Below are positions 44,371-55,730 of a stretch of DNA of 64,000 bases, piece after piece (positions within the stretch are counted from its first letter, which is position 1; each line of letters starts with the position of its first letter). Both the position numbers and the translations under genes were made by a program. The stretch comes from Cryptomeria japonica (Eukaryota > Streptophyta > Pinopsida > Cupressales > Cupressaceae). The notes under the pieces were generated by a model that was given only the letters and a program-made list of their open reading frames with translations, did no database searches and was not told the origin of the DNA. The DNA lies in NCBI RefSeq assembly GCF_030272615.1, contig NC_081411.1, positions 153,191,971 through 153,255,970 on the forward strand, in the 5' to 3' direction.

Positions 44371-46632
44371 CTATGTGTTATCAGTTTGCTCAGCTACCGG
44401 AGGCTCACTAGCCATTTCAGTCTTATCAGCTATATCTTTGTCTACCACAATGTTGATTTTTTGAGTATCAACATCCACAGTATATAAGACTTCAGGATTA
44501 GGATTACCATCCTCTACATCCATACTTTCAACTATCGATTGATCTTTTGTAGCTATTGTTTTTACTAGTGGAGTAATAAAAGGAGGTGGGGGTAAGTTGT
44601 CTTTAACCTTGATATTAGGTGGTTCACCAACTTTACCTTTACCCTTGTCTCTTTCTTTCTGATATACCTTTATAGGTTTGGGGTTCCTATATTCTTCTTG
44701 TTTTTCTTTCTCAACTAGGAATATATCCCATCCATTTTCTGTCTCCTCAGTCACCTCATTAACTCTTCCAACCATTAAAGCAATGTGTCGGTGTGCAGTA
44801 TAAAATATTGACCAGTTGGCTTGAGCAATTAGGTCATCAATTTCTTTGGGTGAATTCACCGGATATATAGCAAGTAGCTTTTCAATCTTTATTTTCTTGT
44901 CCAGTTCTATTACTGCTTGTCTTCTTGCTTCCAGTCTCTTAAATAGTTCATCTAGAATTTCATTTACTACTTCCATCAAAAATTTCTTATACATATCCAT
45001 ATGTAATATAACATTGTTTTCTACTTGTTCTTTTTCATTAGTTGTCAGAGTGTCATATATTTTCTCTATATTCTTCAATTTGCCTTCCTCTGTAATTTCA
45101 AACAATAGTATATCAAGAGGAGTCAAGTCCTTGTTTGTCCTCTTCTTCTTTTTGGGTGTCAGTTTCTTCTTCTTTGGTGTAGCCTTTCTTACCGGAGATC
45201 TTACTGCTTGTTGTTTTTGTCTTGTCCTCCTAGGTGAGGGTGTGGTTGCCAGTGAGGGATCTCTTTTCCTTACAACTCTCTTGAAAGTTGTAGGCATGTC
45301 ACTCTCTGAAGAAGTACCTACCAGTGATAGGTGAGTTTTAGGTTGTGGAGCTGCTAACTCATCCTCTGTTATACCGGTTTGCTTTAACACATCTTCTTTG
45401 ATGGCCTTTGCCTGTCTGGAACCTTTTCTTACAACCACCTCAACCTTTTTCACTCTTTTCTTAGATTGTATTTGGCTTTCAATAGTTTCTGCACTACCAA
45501 ATACTTCTTCCTTAGGTTCTTTAGGGGCTTCCAAAAGTGCTTTAGCATATGTTTCAATAATATGATCATTTGTTTCATAGCCCATCTTTGTTACCCAAAC
45601 TGTCCTGGGGATGATTGCTTCCATCCAGATCTCATCCTTCTTGATTGCAAAGCATATTTCATCTTTATATTTGTCAACAATCTTTTGTGATAGTTGGATT
45701 CTTTTCTTCATTTTGACCTTTAGTGCTTGAAAGAGATCATGGATATCGTTTTCCTTGTCTTCTCCCATATTATTGAATAGTTCTGTTAACTGTTTGCCTA
45801 CCGGTATATCATATCCAAGTTCTTTGTAGCCTATACCAGGAACTTTTTTGGTTATATGTAGCATCAGACATACTAGCACATTTCCAACCCTGAAAGTTCC
45901 TTTCTTGTCCTTCTTAATCTTGCCTAAGTTGTCAATTAATTAATCCTTTAACCACTCACATACGTCAATCTTTGCATTATCCGTGACCATATCATAAGCA
46001 CTCTTAATGAATAAGCTTGAAACTAAATTAAGTTTATTTGCATGAGTAGATTTATACCCTAATATCATGCTGATAAATCTCACATTAATGTCTGTTACAT
46101 CATTTACTCTTAAGGACCTTTTATCAGATGTGGCACCAGTTAGGTTTGTAACTAGGTCATTAGATACCTTCTTAGTTTTGTCTAGTCTTTTACCGATGGT
46201 CAGTAACCCTGTGACAGCTTTCATAGCTTCCTTAGTGATTTTGTGGATTGCATCTAGCCAGAAAAATTCACCATGTATCCTACTTAAGACTATCCTAATC
46301 ACATCCTTGGGGAATTCAGGAATGCTAAGGATCTCTATAAATCCTAGGGTTTCAATGATCTTGTGTTCATCTTTTACATTGCCAGATTCATTACATATCA
46401 TAGTTTTAAACATGGTTTTAATCTTTTCATCTCCTAGTTCCTCAATGTTGTAGTAAATGTAAATTCGGGGGTCTTCAGCATAAACAACTCCCTTAGGAAT
46501 TTGAGAAAAAGCACCTAAGGTATCATCTTTCTTTGCTACCTTAGGAACTAATTGAAATATGGGCCTAGGTCTTTTTATCACTTCGACAATAGTAGGGTTT
46601 GCTATATATTCAATTGCAGAGGTGGATGCCAT
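44371..46632 (-). pseudogene. RT-G ORF2: large conserved ORF of unknown function, one internal stop
   Basis: ATG at 46630-46632 (MASTSAIEYIANPTIVEV). The frame is open for 754 codons except for one TAA at 45940-45942. The first 330 or so residues align with RT-C ORF2: IRIVLSRIHGEFFWLD, then VSNDLVTNLTGATSDK, FISMILGYKSTHANKL, KIVDKYKDEICFAIKKD and MGYETNDHIIETYAKALL each have recognisable counterparts there. Then comes a very basic Lys/Arg/Pro segment (RRTRQKQQAVRSPVRK, TPKKKKLTPKKKKRTNK), a helical middle part and an acidic, Pro-rich C-terminus. I see no catalytic motif, membrane segment or signal peptide. The basic stretch suggests nucleic-acid binding or nuclear entry (inference). I do not recognise the family; candidates to test are the plant transposon/mobile-domain families in Pfam. 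Confidence 0.7.
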
Positions 46633-46999
46633 GATAAAATACCTTTTACTGCCTTTAGGATGGATGATTTCTTGAAGTGTTCTTGCCTGTTTCTCAAAAA
46701 TGCCTTAGCTCAGAATCTTCGCACTCTTCATAGGTTTGAAATCTCGGTGAAATGAAATGGAGCCAAAACCTCGAATTTATAGTGTCTTTTCTCCATCTAC
46801 CACATTAAATGCATGTCGGTTAATTATTCACTTAACATTGTCTGCTGGTAACAAGTAATTTCCAACTTCTTATCTCTAACCAAGGGAATAATAGTACATG
46901 TGTCATTAGATTTCCAAACCCTCAAGGAAACTTTCTTCAATTTGATGAAGAACTTCCTACCGGTGGAGCATTGCTCTGTCCTACCAATGAAACATCACT
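46633..46999 (-). other. Spacer between gag and ORF2 of RT-G
   Basis: About 370 bp without an ORF, in the same position as the 450-bp spacer at 13698-14145 of RT-C. It could carry a second start signal or a splice acceptor for ORF2, but no clear element is visible. Confidence 0.4.
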
Positions 47000-48094
47000 C
47001 TATCCTATCAGTGAAGCATTGATTGGTTCTACCGGTGGAGGAGTATTCCCAATATTTAGATCAGCTTTTCTAATCCATTGTTTTGAGAATTCTTTCTTAA
47101 CCTCTTCAACTTTTTCTTTACCTTTCAAGCTAGAACTTTTGTTGTCTACCGGTGATCCTTTACTTCTATAGAATTTTGCAATATGCCCAATCTTGTTACA
47201 TGCATAACAAGTCACATTATTCTTCTAAATAGCTTTCCCATAACCTATGCCGGTTTGTGTTTTGCATTGATTAGATAAATGTCCAAATCTTCCACAAACA
47301 TAACATCTCACATTCATTCTGCAATTTTCAGAGTTGTGACCAACTTTGTTGCATTTAGAACATTGACCGGTGGGTGTGTTGATATTCTGATAATTTCTAG
47401 ATCTACATTCATTTGCTCTATGACCATACTTATTACAGTTAAAGCATTTTCCATTGAATTTACAAGCATTAGGTTATCTTACTGGTTTGTTGTGATCCTA
47501 AGTATTTGCAGTACCAGAGCTTTCACCAACTTCAAAGCCAATTCTAGAAGTGTCACCTTTAGGTTTTTGATTATTCAGCAAGGTGCCAAGTTCCTCTAAG
47601 CTTTTCTTGAATTTTTCTTTATGTTGATTTACAGTTTCTAGTTCTCTTTCTAGGACCTTTTTCTGTCTCATCAGTTCATTAGAGTCATTTTGAGTGTGCA
47701 TCAGATCTGTCTTCAACATGTCATTTTCATAGCTAAGTCTTGTGTTTTCATTTGCTACATCACTTAGTCTTCTTGTCAATTCTTCTTCATTCTTCTTCCT
47801 ATCCTCAATCTCTTTACAAAATCTCATAGTCATATCTTGCATCTCATTCTTTGTTGTCATGTTCTCTTGTTTCAGCTTGCTTATTTGATCATTAAGTGAT
47901 TCCTTTTCATCATTCTCATTTTGCAATTTTTCACAAAGTTCTCTTCTCTTATTTCTTGCAATAGTAAGATTTTCTTGAAGTGCCTGAATGATATCCTGAG
48001 CTACCTTTAAACCAGCTTCTAGTTTGATATTTTTCAATTTCTCTGCATCATAGTCTGAAAGAGCTCCTTCAAGTTGCTTCATCAGATTTTCCAT
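47000..48094 (-). pseudogene. RT-G gag: coiled coil plus four zinc knuckles, three in-frame stops
   Basis: ATG at 48092-48094 (MENLMKQLEGALSDYD), about 60 nt after the primer site. Roughly 190 codons of heptad-rich coiled coil (EKLKNIKLEAGLKVAQ and following) are open to the first stop near 47498. In the same frame come CFNCNKYGHRANEC (47405-47446), CSKCNKVGHNSENC (47321-47362), CYVCGRFGHLSNQC (47264-47305) and CYACNKIGHIAKFY (47168-47209, last Cys changed to Tyr). The longer frame extending to 48394 only reads into the LTR. The knuckles imply RNA binding. Gags of RT-A and RT-C have the same plan. Confidence 0.82.
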
Positions 48095-48151
48095 CTTTAC
48101 TGGTGTCAAGATCTTCCTCAAGCTATTAGGCTTCAGAAAATAGAGGAACGG

Positions 48152-48165
48152 GCTTTGATACCAAT
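48152..48165 (-). other. RT-G primer-binding site (Met-tRNA type)
   Basis: Minus strand ATTGGTATCAAAGC next to the 5' LTR. Confidence 0.8.
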
Positions 48166-48968
48166 TGTTAGGAGTCCCATAGATACTAAGAGGGGGGGGT
48201 GAATCAGTATCTATCCGGTAATTAGAATTTCTTAACTTAAAACATGCATAACATATTATAACAGTGTACCGGTATGCAAGAAATAATGTAATAAATAGAA
48301 TTAAGAACATCCACATGAAAAGCACACCATAACACAAGGATTTAACGAGGAAACTCAGTGTGGGAAAAACCTCGGTGGGATTTGTGACCCACAATATTCA
48401 CTCACTGGCCAATAAGAGAATAATACTTACAATAGGGGCCTGCACATGTAGGAAGGCCAACTGCCTAGAGCTCACTGCTCAATGGAAAGTATCACTGACT
48501 TACAATGTGGATTATACAGATCCAATATCATGTACTTCTTTGCAATAACATCTATAATGCCTGATCCAATACCGGTTGCTTCTCTGCTTCTTACATAAAC
48601 CCTTTAACCTATATTTCGCATACATCATTTTCTTCACTTACTTTCTTCCTTACATTATTACAAAATGTCTACAATGATCTCTTTTATATATGAGTCATTT
48701 TACAACATGCCAAGTTGGCTTACAAAGTTTTTACAACAATAAACAAAATATAATATAACAAAATCCTATCGGCCTCTGTGCCGGTATACTTCCTTTCTTT
48801 TTGTCGGTGCCGATGTCCTGAGTGTCGGTGTAGAGTGTGATCTGCTGATGTCGGTGCACTATCTTGTCGGTATAATGCCTTGCCGATGCCATAGGATTGC
48901 AAGGTTGCCATCAATGACAAAACCTTCAATCACCTACAATATCTCATTGGAGTGTGCATATGCCAACA
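48166..48968 (-). repeat. RT-G 5' LTR
   Basis: In plus orientation TGTTAGGAGTCCCATAG...GCATATGCCAACA. It is 26 bp shorter than its partner, partly through loss of a short stretch near 48620, and otherwise differs by scattered substitutions. Confidence 0.9.
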
Positions 48969-48973
48969 CTTAC
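48969..48973. repeat. RT-G target-site duplication, right (CTTAC)
   Basis: Exact partner of 42298-42302, within the RT-D 3' LTR. Confidence 0.9.
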
Positions 48974-49249
48974 TGCATGTGAAGACCCCTCTTTTTGTAA
49001 TCACATACTTACTGCAGAAATATTTTCTGACCGTGGGTAGGCTTCCCACCATGGTTTTTCCCTTTACCAGGTTTTCCACATACAAATCTTGGTGTTATCT
49101 TTTGTGGATGGTTGGTAAATGTTTTGTGGATTATATTTGTGCTTAATAGTTATATCTGCTATTCCGATATTTGGTTTATGTATTCCGATAATAAGGTTTT
49201 AATGCTTAAAGTTCTATAATTTGTTAACAACTGATTCACCCCCCCCCCC
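48974..49249 (+). repeat. RT-D 3' LTR, second piece
   Basis: It resumes the LTR after RT-G (compare 49000-49240 with about 21330-21590 of the 5' LTR) and stops in the C-tract where RT-H inserted. Confidence 0.85.
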
Positions 49250-49999
49250 TATAATACCCACCCTAGCGACTTTTCTTGGCATGGACATTATTTGTTATAT
49301 TTGGTGATGTTGGACTCTATATTTCCTTGTTAGAGTAGATGATGAGACATATTAAGTTATATTTGCACCTTTATGGTTCAATATGTTATCTGATGCATTA
49401 GTGAGTTAGGGGTTTCATTGGTTTATGTACATGATTTCATTATGATAATCTTTTCATATGGCTGCTATATTTTATATTTATTATCTTGAGCTAACAATGC
49501 TAACCCAACCATGCTTGGAATAGATTACTATATGAGATATCTATAGGATGAGGGGAGGTAGTTGTAGTTACTCTACGGAGACCCACACGATGTTGCACTC
49601 CCCCTCCTTGTTTATCATTTGTATATGGATATATATTTCGGTGATGCAGGATTGCAGGTACTGGGCATCGACTCCACCTGGCTACACAGGTCTGTGCGTG
49701 CCTCTAAATCCTCGAATGTTGTTGTTGCAGAGATAACACCAAGGTTCCCACAAGTAAACCTATTGGACGTAGGTCTCCTGTTTAGGAAAATCACCCTATC
49801 TTGAGGGTTGGGCAATGTCATGTTTATGATGGGTATTGGGTTCAGTATTTTGATTGGTTCAGACTTATATTGTTCATATTTATTTATTTTTTATTTCTTT
49901 GATAGGATACCTACACATTAAATGATTTAAGTGGTTTATGTTATGTTGCATTAAAAAGATGAAACAAAAGTAATATAGATTTATTATGTTATATTTATG

Positions 50000-50002
<3 letters not shown>

Positions 50003-50032
<30 letters not shown>
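50003..50032. repeat. (AT)15 microsatellite in RT-H
   Basis: Thirty bases of uninterrupted AT, followed by interrupted ATATATG/GTATG repeats to about 50088. Confidence 0.95.
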
Positions 50033-50035
<3 letters not shown>

Positions 50036-50331
50036 ATATATGGGTGCACACATATATGCCTACATATATATATATGTATGTATGGGTAAAATAAGATTTG
50101 TTTTTTATTAATTCTATATAAAAAAAAAGGATAAAATAAAAAGATCGAGGTTTAAAATAATGTTATATTAGTCAATGAATTTTGAACCTATGACTTCTCT
50201 TGTATGAGTCTTGATAGTTACCATTGAGCTATATGTGTTTATTTGAGATTTTTATTAGCTATCTAGTATTTAGTATGCTTATTTACGTGGGGTATCTATT
50301 AAATTTTAAATGAACTATTATAGTTAGTGTT

Positions 50332-50415
50332 AATAAATAATACCAACCATAGAGGTTGGAATGGTTGCTTCCCATAAAACAACCTCTCCAGCTATACAAG
50401 TTGGTATTATTTATT
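50332..50415. repeat. Perfect 16-bp inverted repeat hairpin in RT-H
   Basis: AATAAATAATACCAAC (50332-50347) and its exact complement (50400-50415) enclose a second, nested inverted repeat, AGAGGTTG (50351-50358) with CAACCTCT (50380-50387). Confidence 0.8.
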
Positions 50416-51922
50416 GAAGTTTGTATTTTTGAAGAAGCGGGTTGGTATTTTCCGGGAAGGTAATCAGAAGGAATTTGAAGGTTTAGGAGCAGGAAGAGAG
50501 ATTTGCACAAGAAGAGGTTGGATTTTTGCTTATTCTTTCTCAAAGGATTTTCTCCGCAGGAACCAAGGTAGGCCTCATTCCAGGAAGAATCCATGTGGCT
50601 TGCTTGTGCTATGCTTGCATAATTTAAATAAATATTAGATGAAAATTTAAACTTAAAAATCTGAGTGTTATTCTTGAAATACTTTCTTCTACTTCTTTCT
50701 TTGTTTGTGTAAGGGATATGCTTGGCTGGGAAATTCAACCTGGAGAAAATGAGTGTCATGTTGGGAGTAATAACTCTTGTATTTGTTTTAGTTTTATTTT
50801 TATAATTTTTAATTGTCCCAGTTTTGTTAGTTCTGATTTTGTTATCCATAACTTTCACTACGGATATTATTTGTCAAATCGCTTTGGTGAAAACGTAGAA
50901 ATCTAGGCACACTAAAACATATTCACAATTTAGGAAAATCCAACAGTTATTTTGAAATTTATGTTCCCTGTCCTGAGACTAATTTTTTGTCAATCAAAAC
51001 AAAAAAATTATTCATTGTTTGTGTCACTAGGGCATCAAATATCTACCTCAAACTAAAACCAAATGATTATAAAATAAATGGATATGAAATAAAACTCCAA
51101 ATATTATAATAATCCATCATCTTTTAATGATTTAAAATTAATTTATGAACATACTCTTTTACTCAACTCTATCAAAGAGGGTTTTAAATAGTTTTAAGAA
51201 AATTTATTTAAACTTTTATTATAATCTTTGGTTGAGGCTAAAATTAAATATAAATCATTATACTATTTTCTCAAATATATTTCAGTCTTCACTCAAACTA
51301 TTTATCAAGATAAATATCTATTAAACAACAAGAAACATGGTTCAATTTTAATAGGTTTTTGAGTTGTTCATTATAGGTTTTTGAGTTGTTCTTTGGGTTG
51401 ATTTTCTTTCTTAGGGGTTTGGGTGCTTTCTATAGTAGGTACCTCTATTTTAAAGACTCTAATTCATGTATGTGAGGTGTTCATGATAAAAATAAAATAA
51501 AATGTTTTATATATGTTATGTATTGGCCACCTCCTTGCTTGATTGTGGCTTAGGGATAAGGGTCAAACTCATCCTTATGGTTTGGAGTACATGGGAGAGT
51601 ACATGAACTTATATGCTTATTGTGTGAGATGAATTATTATTATTATTATTTGATAAACCTGGACCCAAAGTGGTTTCTAGGAGATCCTATGAGTGGGTTT
51701 AATTCAAGTGATAAACTTTTTAAAAATGAACTTGGGTTGGGTTGGGATATAACACACTAATACAAGATAAATGATTATTTTAGTCCATATAGGCCTGTTG
51801 GAGTGTCGCGACCATTGTTATAGGCTGGGTGGATCCTTTTGAGAGGGGACCACGGTACATGGTAGGTAGGGTGGATCCCAACATTAAGGCTGTATGATGA
51901 CACCCACCTAGTAGGTGTTCTG

Positions 51923-51924
<2 letters not shown>

Positions 51925-51964
<40 letters not shown>
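51925..51964. repeat. (TC)20 microsatellite in RT-H
   Basis: Forty bases of uninterrupted TC repeat. Confidence 0.95.
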
Positions 51965-51970
<6 letters not shown>

Positions 51971-52899
51971 TGTTATTTGATGTTGTTAAGTGAAATGTGG
52001 TTCTTGTTTATTGTTTTGGGGAAACATGTCTCATGGCCTTAGTATTGCCCTAGTACTTGTGTGGACCTTGGTTTTATCTCATAGCATGGGGCAATGGACC
52101 TTTGTGGTTCCACGTGGTTGGGTGGTAAATATTTTTCGAGTTGTGCTCGTGATCTCTTTTGATGATGCTTCTTGATCCTTGATTGAAGATGTTGAAGACC
52201 TTTCTTTTGAGCTAGTACATTCAAATATTGTAAAGATTATTTGTAAGCCATGAATGGCCTCATAATAAACATGTAATTTTATGAAAAGCATTGTAAAAGG
52301 GAGGGTAGTTTATAGGAACTATGATAAGGGATGATTACTTTGTATTTGAAACAATGTTTTAAAAGTTATGTTACCCTTCCTAACCTATCCCTTTATGATC
52401 TTATTGTGTTGTTATGAAAATTGAGTAGAAGGCATTAATAGAAATTGCAATTGCATTATTATATATGTTGTTATCAAATGAAACGTATTAATTGTATGGA
52501 TGTTGTAAATAATAGTCAAGGGGAAAATGATGCAAAGGATAGTTATTCATTCTATAGTGGGAATGGGATTGTTTTGTACTTTTACTTTGGTCTCAAATGA
52601 AATGATAAAAGCTTTGTGGCGTATTCAATAGATAGTAAAGTTAATGTGTTGTGAAATATTATATCATGCTCATAATTAAGAAGATCATTGTATGTTTATT
52701 TTATGCACATTATGTTATGTGTTAAGCTGTTATATCTTTCAATTATGTTGATGAACATTAAAGGGAACCTGTAAGGGCATTAAGTATGTTTACTTTCTAG
52801 AGGTGGTAGATGTATGTTATATTAAAAAAAAAAATTGTAGCATATTTTGGAACTTTTGTTCTTGTCCTACCGGGTTCCCTGATGGGGCATGACACCCCC

Positions 52900-52935
52900 T
52901 CTCAGTTGTTCACCAGTTATTTGAGTTGTCTAACA
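52900..52935 (+). repeat. RT-D 3' LTR, last piece
   Basis: CTCAGTTGTTCACCAG...GTCTAACA matches the end of the 5' LTR (21585-21620) and closes the element. Confidence 0.85.
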
Positions 52936-54000
52936 AACTATAATAGTAAGGATAATCTTGAAAAGAGTCAAGATACTACAGAAAAATCAATTAAGGGGAA
53001 AATAGGTGATATAACTAAGAATAGCTTTAAGGAGCAAGAGACTAAAGGGAAATAAATTATCCTTGAGGGGTAGATTTACCAAGAAACTTCTTCCTCCTAT
53101 GATTCATTTAAAGATTTTTTTCAATAAAAGATGCAATTTCAACCAGTGGTGGCTCTACAATTGCTCTAAATACCAACACATGATGGACAAGTTGAATTGT
53201 CTAATATTTCTCCCCTCCATAAAATGCAACTCAAAGATATTCTACACTCATCAACAAGGAGATTCTTTAGTGGAATTTGGAGAACACTAAGTTATTGGAT
53301 GAAATTATGAAGATAATTTAGGAGGGGTTTCCTAAGGTAAACACTGACTCATCTCTACCCCCTACTCAATAGTTGAAACTTTTGTTGGACTCCTTCAAAT
53401 TACATTCATCACATATTGAAGAATAGGTTGAAAAAGAGTTAATAAGGAAGATAAATGACAAGAGAATAACAAAGGCTTCTGATAGGTGTGTTAATGCATA
53501 CAACAAGTTGCAAGAAAATTTAAGAAGCATTCAATAGTGTTTGGATGATATCACTACCATATATATCATTTTTTCTTAAGATGACCAATATCAACTAAAA
53601 TCATAAAAGATCATATTGACTCCATTGAGTCACAAATCAAACAAATGGCCTATATATAATTTGGTAAAATACAATGATGGAGCAATTAGTGCTCAAAATG
53701 AAAACTTGCATTCACAGTTAAAGAAAAATTTCAATAAAAAAGAACACATCAAAGCTAATTTTGGCATCCTTACTGATGCACAAAATGTTGATCAAAAGAT
53801 GAAAGTACCAACCATTATTGATGAGGCAGGGGACCTATAATTTCTGATGTACATGAAAGGGGAACAAGCCAAAAACAAAGCTCAAGTGGTCAATATGTTA
53901 GTTTCAACCAAAACCAAAATAAATGAACTTCAAACCTTCACATACATATCAAAAGAGAATAAAGAAGAAATAATTGAAGCATAGCATATAAATAAGAGTT
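52936..54000 (+). other. Decayed Lys-rich coding-like sequence, right half of the RT-D target
   Basis: Short Lys/Asn/Glu-rich open pieces (52936-53055, 53616-53840) separated by stops, in the style of 19255-20386 on the other side of RT-D. I cannot identify the protein, and there is no convincing start, intron or domain. Confidence 0.35.
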
Positions 54001-55730
54001 AGAAACTCCCTAAGATGCTCCCATTATGATCTTTGATGTCTCTCCCATGTTATTCTCCTCTCCAAGATCCAAATCCTTACCTGAGTGTAGCCCTCAATTT
54101 TAGCATGAAACTATAGGTGCCAATGGAGGATCGAAGGTGGTTGAAAGTGTAGTTCTATTGCTATGCCAATGCACACACTAGAATTTCCATGCTATGAGAA
54201 AGCTTAAGTAAAAATATTATGCAACTATAGTAGCAATGCTCACAAAATTATCTTTTTTGCTTGAGAAATGAGGCTCCTTTTAAAGGAGAAATGGTTGATT
54301 GGAGGGTCAAGATTAATCTGTCTTAACAAGGGCTAGGATTGCATGATCCTTAATTCATGTTTTCAACTTCCACCAATGCAATGGTGACAAGTGGCATCAT
54401 GTGAGGGATTGAGAGGAGAGGGAAGAAGCATTCAATGCTTGAGGAGACATGAGGATAACCTCATGTGGTTGGGTTATTGGATAAAGCTATTACCCAATGG
54501 TAATGGGTAAACTCTTGTGCAAGGTTTACCCATGGTTAGGTCTTGACTAAAGGGACAAAACCCATGTGGGTTAGTGTGTTGAACAAGGGAAGCATTTAAG
54601 ACTTTGTAAGGGTCTTAAAAGGGTGAGATGATGGGTTGGGTGGTTAATTTGGGTTTAGGATTGTGGAAATGATTAGAAGGGGGTTTAGGCTAATTAGGAA
54701 GGGCTTAGAAGAATCTAGGAGAAGGTTAGTGAGCAAGTGGGTGAGGATTTAGGGATTTTTAAATAAATAATTTATTTATTCAAAATAATGGTGCAACTTG
54801 CATTTGTAGGAGAATGCAAGTGGATGGGAGGATTTTTAAATAAATGTTTAATTTATTTAAATGAGAGGAAAGGGGAATTAAATAAATTTATTAATTTATT
54901 TAATATTTGGACTATAGTTAGTAATTTTATTTTATTTTTTGGCAAAAGTGGCAAGACACATAAATATATATATAAATAATAAAACTGATTCAAGAGCTCA
55001 ATAGGGAAAGAACCAGGAAGAAAACCCTATATCCTTGCTCAGCTACAATGGAGAAAGGAAATATGGAGCTATAAGGAACCCTTGCAAACCTCATACAGGC
55101 CACAATTGAGATTAGTGGAACATGATAAACTAAGATAAATCCTAGAATCGGCCCCAACATCCGGTTATCATTGATCTTGATAAAATTGTGTGAGGATGCC
55201 TGAGCACTGCAGACCTGCTAGCACTAGTGACTAGTGAGCATATTCGTATACCTATAAAGTGCAGAAAAAGGAATGCAACCGGTTGAATTATTCTAGAACT
55301 ATAATACCAGTACAACATTATCATTGCCACCAAAATTGATATCGGTTACCGAAGAGACTTCTTTACTAGAACAACATAATCACCACCACCAAAAATGATA
55401 CCAATTACCGAAGAGACTAGCACCTGCTACCAGTGAAGATGTGAAAACTGGAACACTGATGATAATAGTTAGCAAATGAGAGTACCAGACCATAGAGAAA
55501 AAAGTCAACAAAAAAACCAGTTATGTTACTAGATGTTAAATACCAGAATGCTGATGTAATTGGTTATGTTATACCAGGAAAAACCGGTATGCAAACTAAT
55601 TTATCAATTTACAGGAGTGCTCAAAAAATCTTTTATACAGAACTGAAATACAAAATGACCCCCATACCGGCACTGCAATGGCTTAATAGGTTGAAATGAA
55701 AGGCCCCAATCTAGAATAGATCATCAAAAT
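54001..55730. other. Noncoding old repeat DNA with AT palindromes
   Basis: No gene. At 54752-54902 a motif GGATTTTTAAATAAAT followed by ATTTATTTA-type sequence occurs twice, about 75 bp apart, and a third self-complementary AATTAAATAAATTTATT stretch follows. Beyond 55000 the sequence has several ACCGGT-like words similar to the Copia LTRs but no recognisable element end. Confidence 0.4.

Larger units (their letters stand above)
42303..48968 (-). mobile_element. RT-G: complete two-ORF LTR retrotransposon lacking pol
   Basis: 5' LTR 48166-48968, primer site 48152-48165, gag 47000-48094, ORF2 44371-46632 with a helical tail region to about 43150, polypurine tract at 43132-43145 and 3' LTR 42303-43131 (all minus strand). 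The exact CTTAC duplication shows a clean insertion into the RT-D 3' LTR. The internal region is 5.0 kb and has no protease, integrase or reverse transcriptase motif. The architecture matches RT-C although the LTRs are not the same family, so the gag plus ORF2 arrangement is not an accident of one copy. Confidence 0.9.
49250..52894 (+). repeat. RT-H: 3.6-kb solo LTR of Ty3 chromovirus type
   Basis: It splits the C-tract of the RT-D 3' LTR. It begins TATAATACCCACCCTAG and ends GGGGCATGACA, close to the TGTAACACCC...GGGGCGTGACA ends of plant chromovirus LTRs of the Tekay/Del kind. CCCCC flanks both sides (49245-49249, 52895-52899), although the poly-C context weakens that as a duplication. The RT-D LTR continues seamlessly beyond it. 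There are no gag or pol motifs inside; a 191-codon minus-strand frame at 50283-50858 shows no domain and is treated as chance. Confidence 0.65.
20387..52935 (+). mobile_element. RT-D: decayed Copia gag-pol element carrying four younger insertions
   Basis: 5' LTR 20387-21620, gag 21677-22567, protease/integrase 29934-31730, reverse transcriptase/RNase H 39519-40999, and a 3' LTR beginning at 41370 whose remaining pieces are 48974-49249 and 52900-52935. The gaps are RT-E, RT-F, RT-G and RT-H. The reading frame (gag to protease) and the LTR sequence rejoin precisely when these are removed. The flanks are ACTAT (20382-20386) and, one base beyond the LTR end, ACTAT (52937-52941), consistent with a target duplication plus a one-base change. 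The domain order protease, integrase, reverse transcriptase, RNase H is the Copia order. Confidence 0.85.

Noticed and set aside
44846-45334. 162-codon plus-strand ORF opposite RT-G ORF2
   Set aside because: It is a hydrophobic shadow of the Lys/Glu-rich minus-strand ORF2, which has protein-level similarity to RT-C.
47498-48394. 298-codon ORF reading from the LTR into gag of RT-G
   Set aside because: The first 100 codons translate LTR and primer-site sequence. The gag start is the ATG at 48092-48094.
50283-50858. 191-codon minus-strand ORF in RT-H
   Set aside because: No domain-like content or conserved motif. It spans the nested hairpins and lies inside a solo LTR, where coding sequence is not expected.
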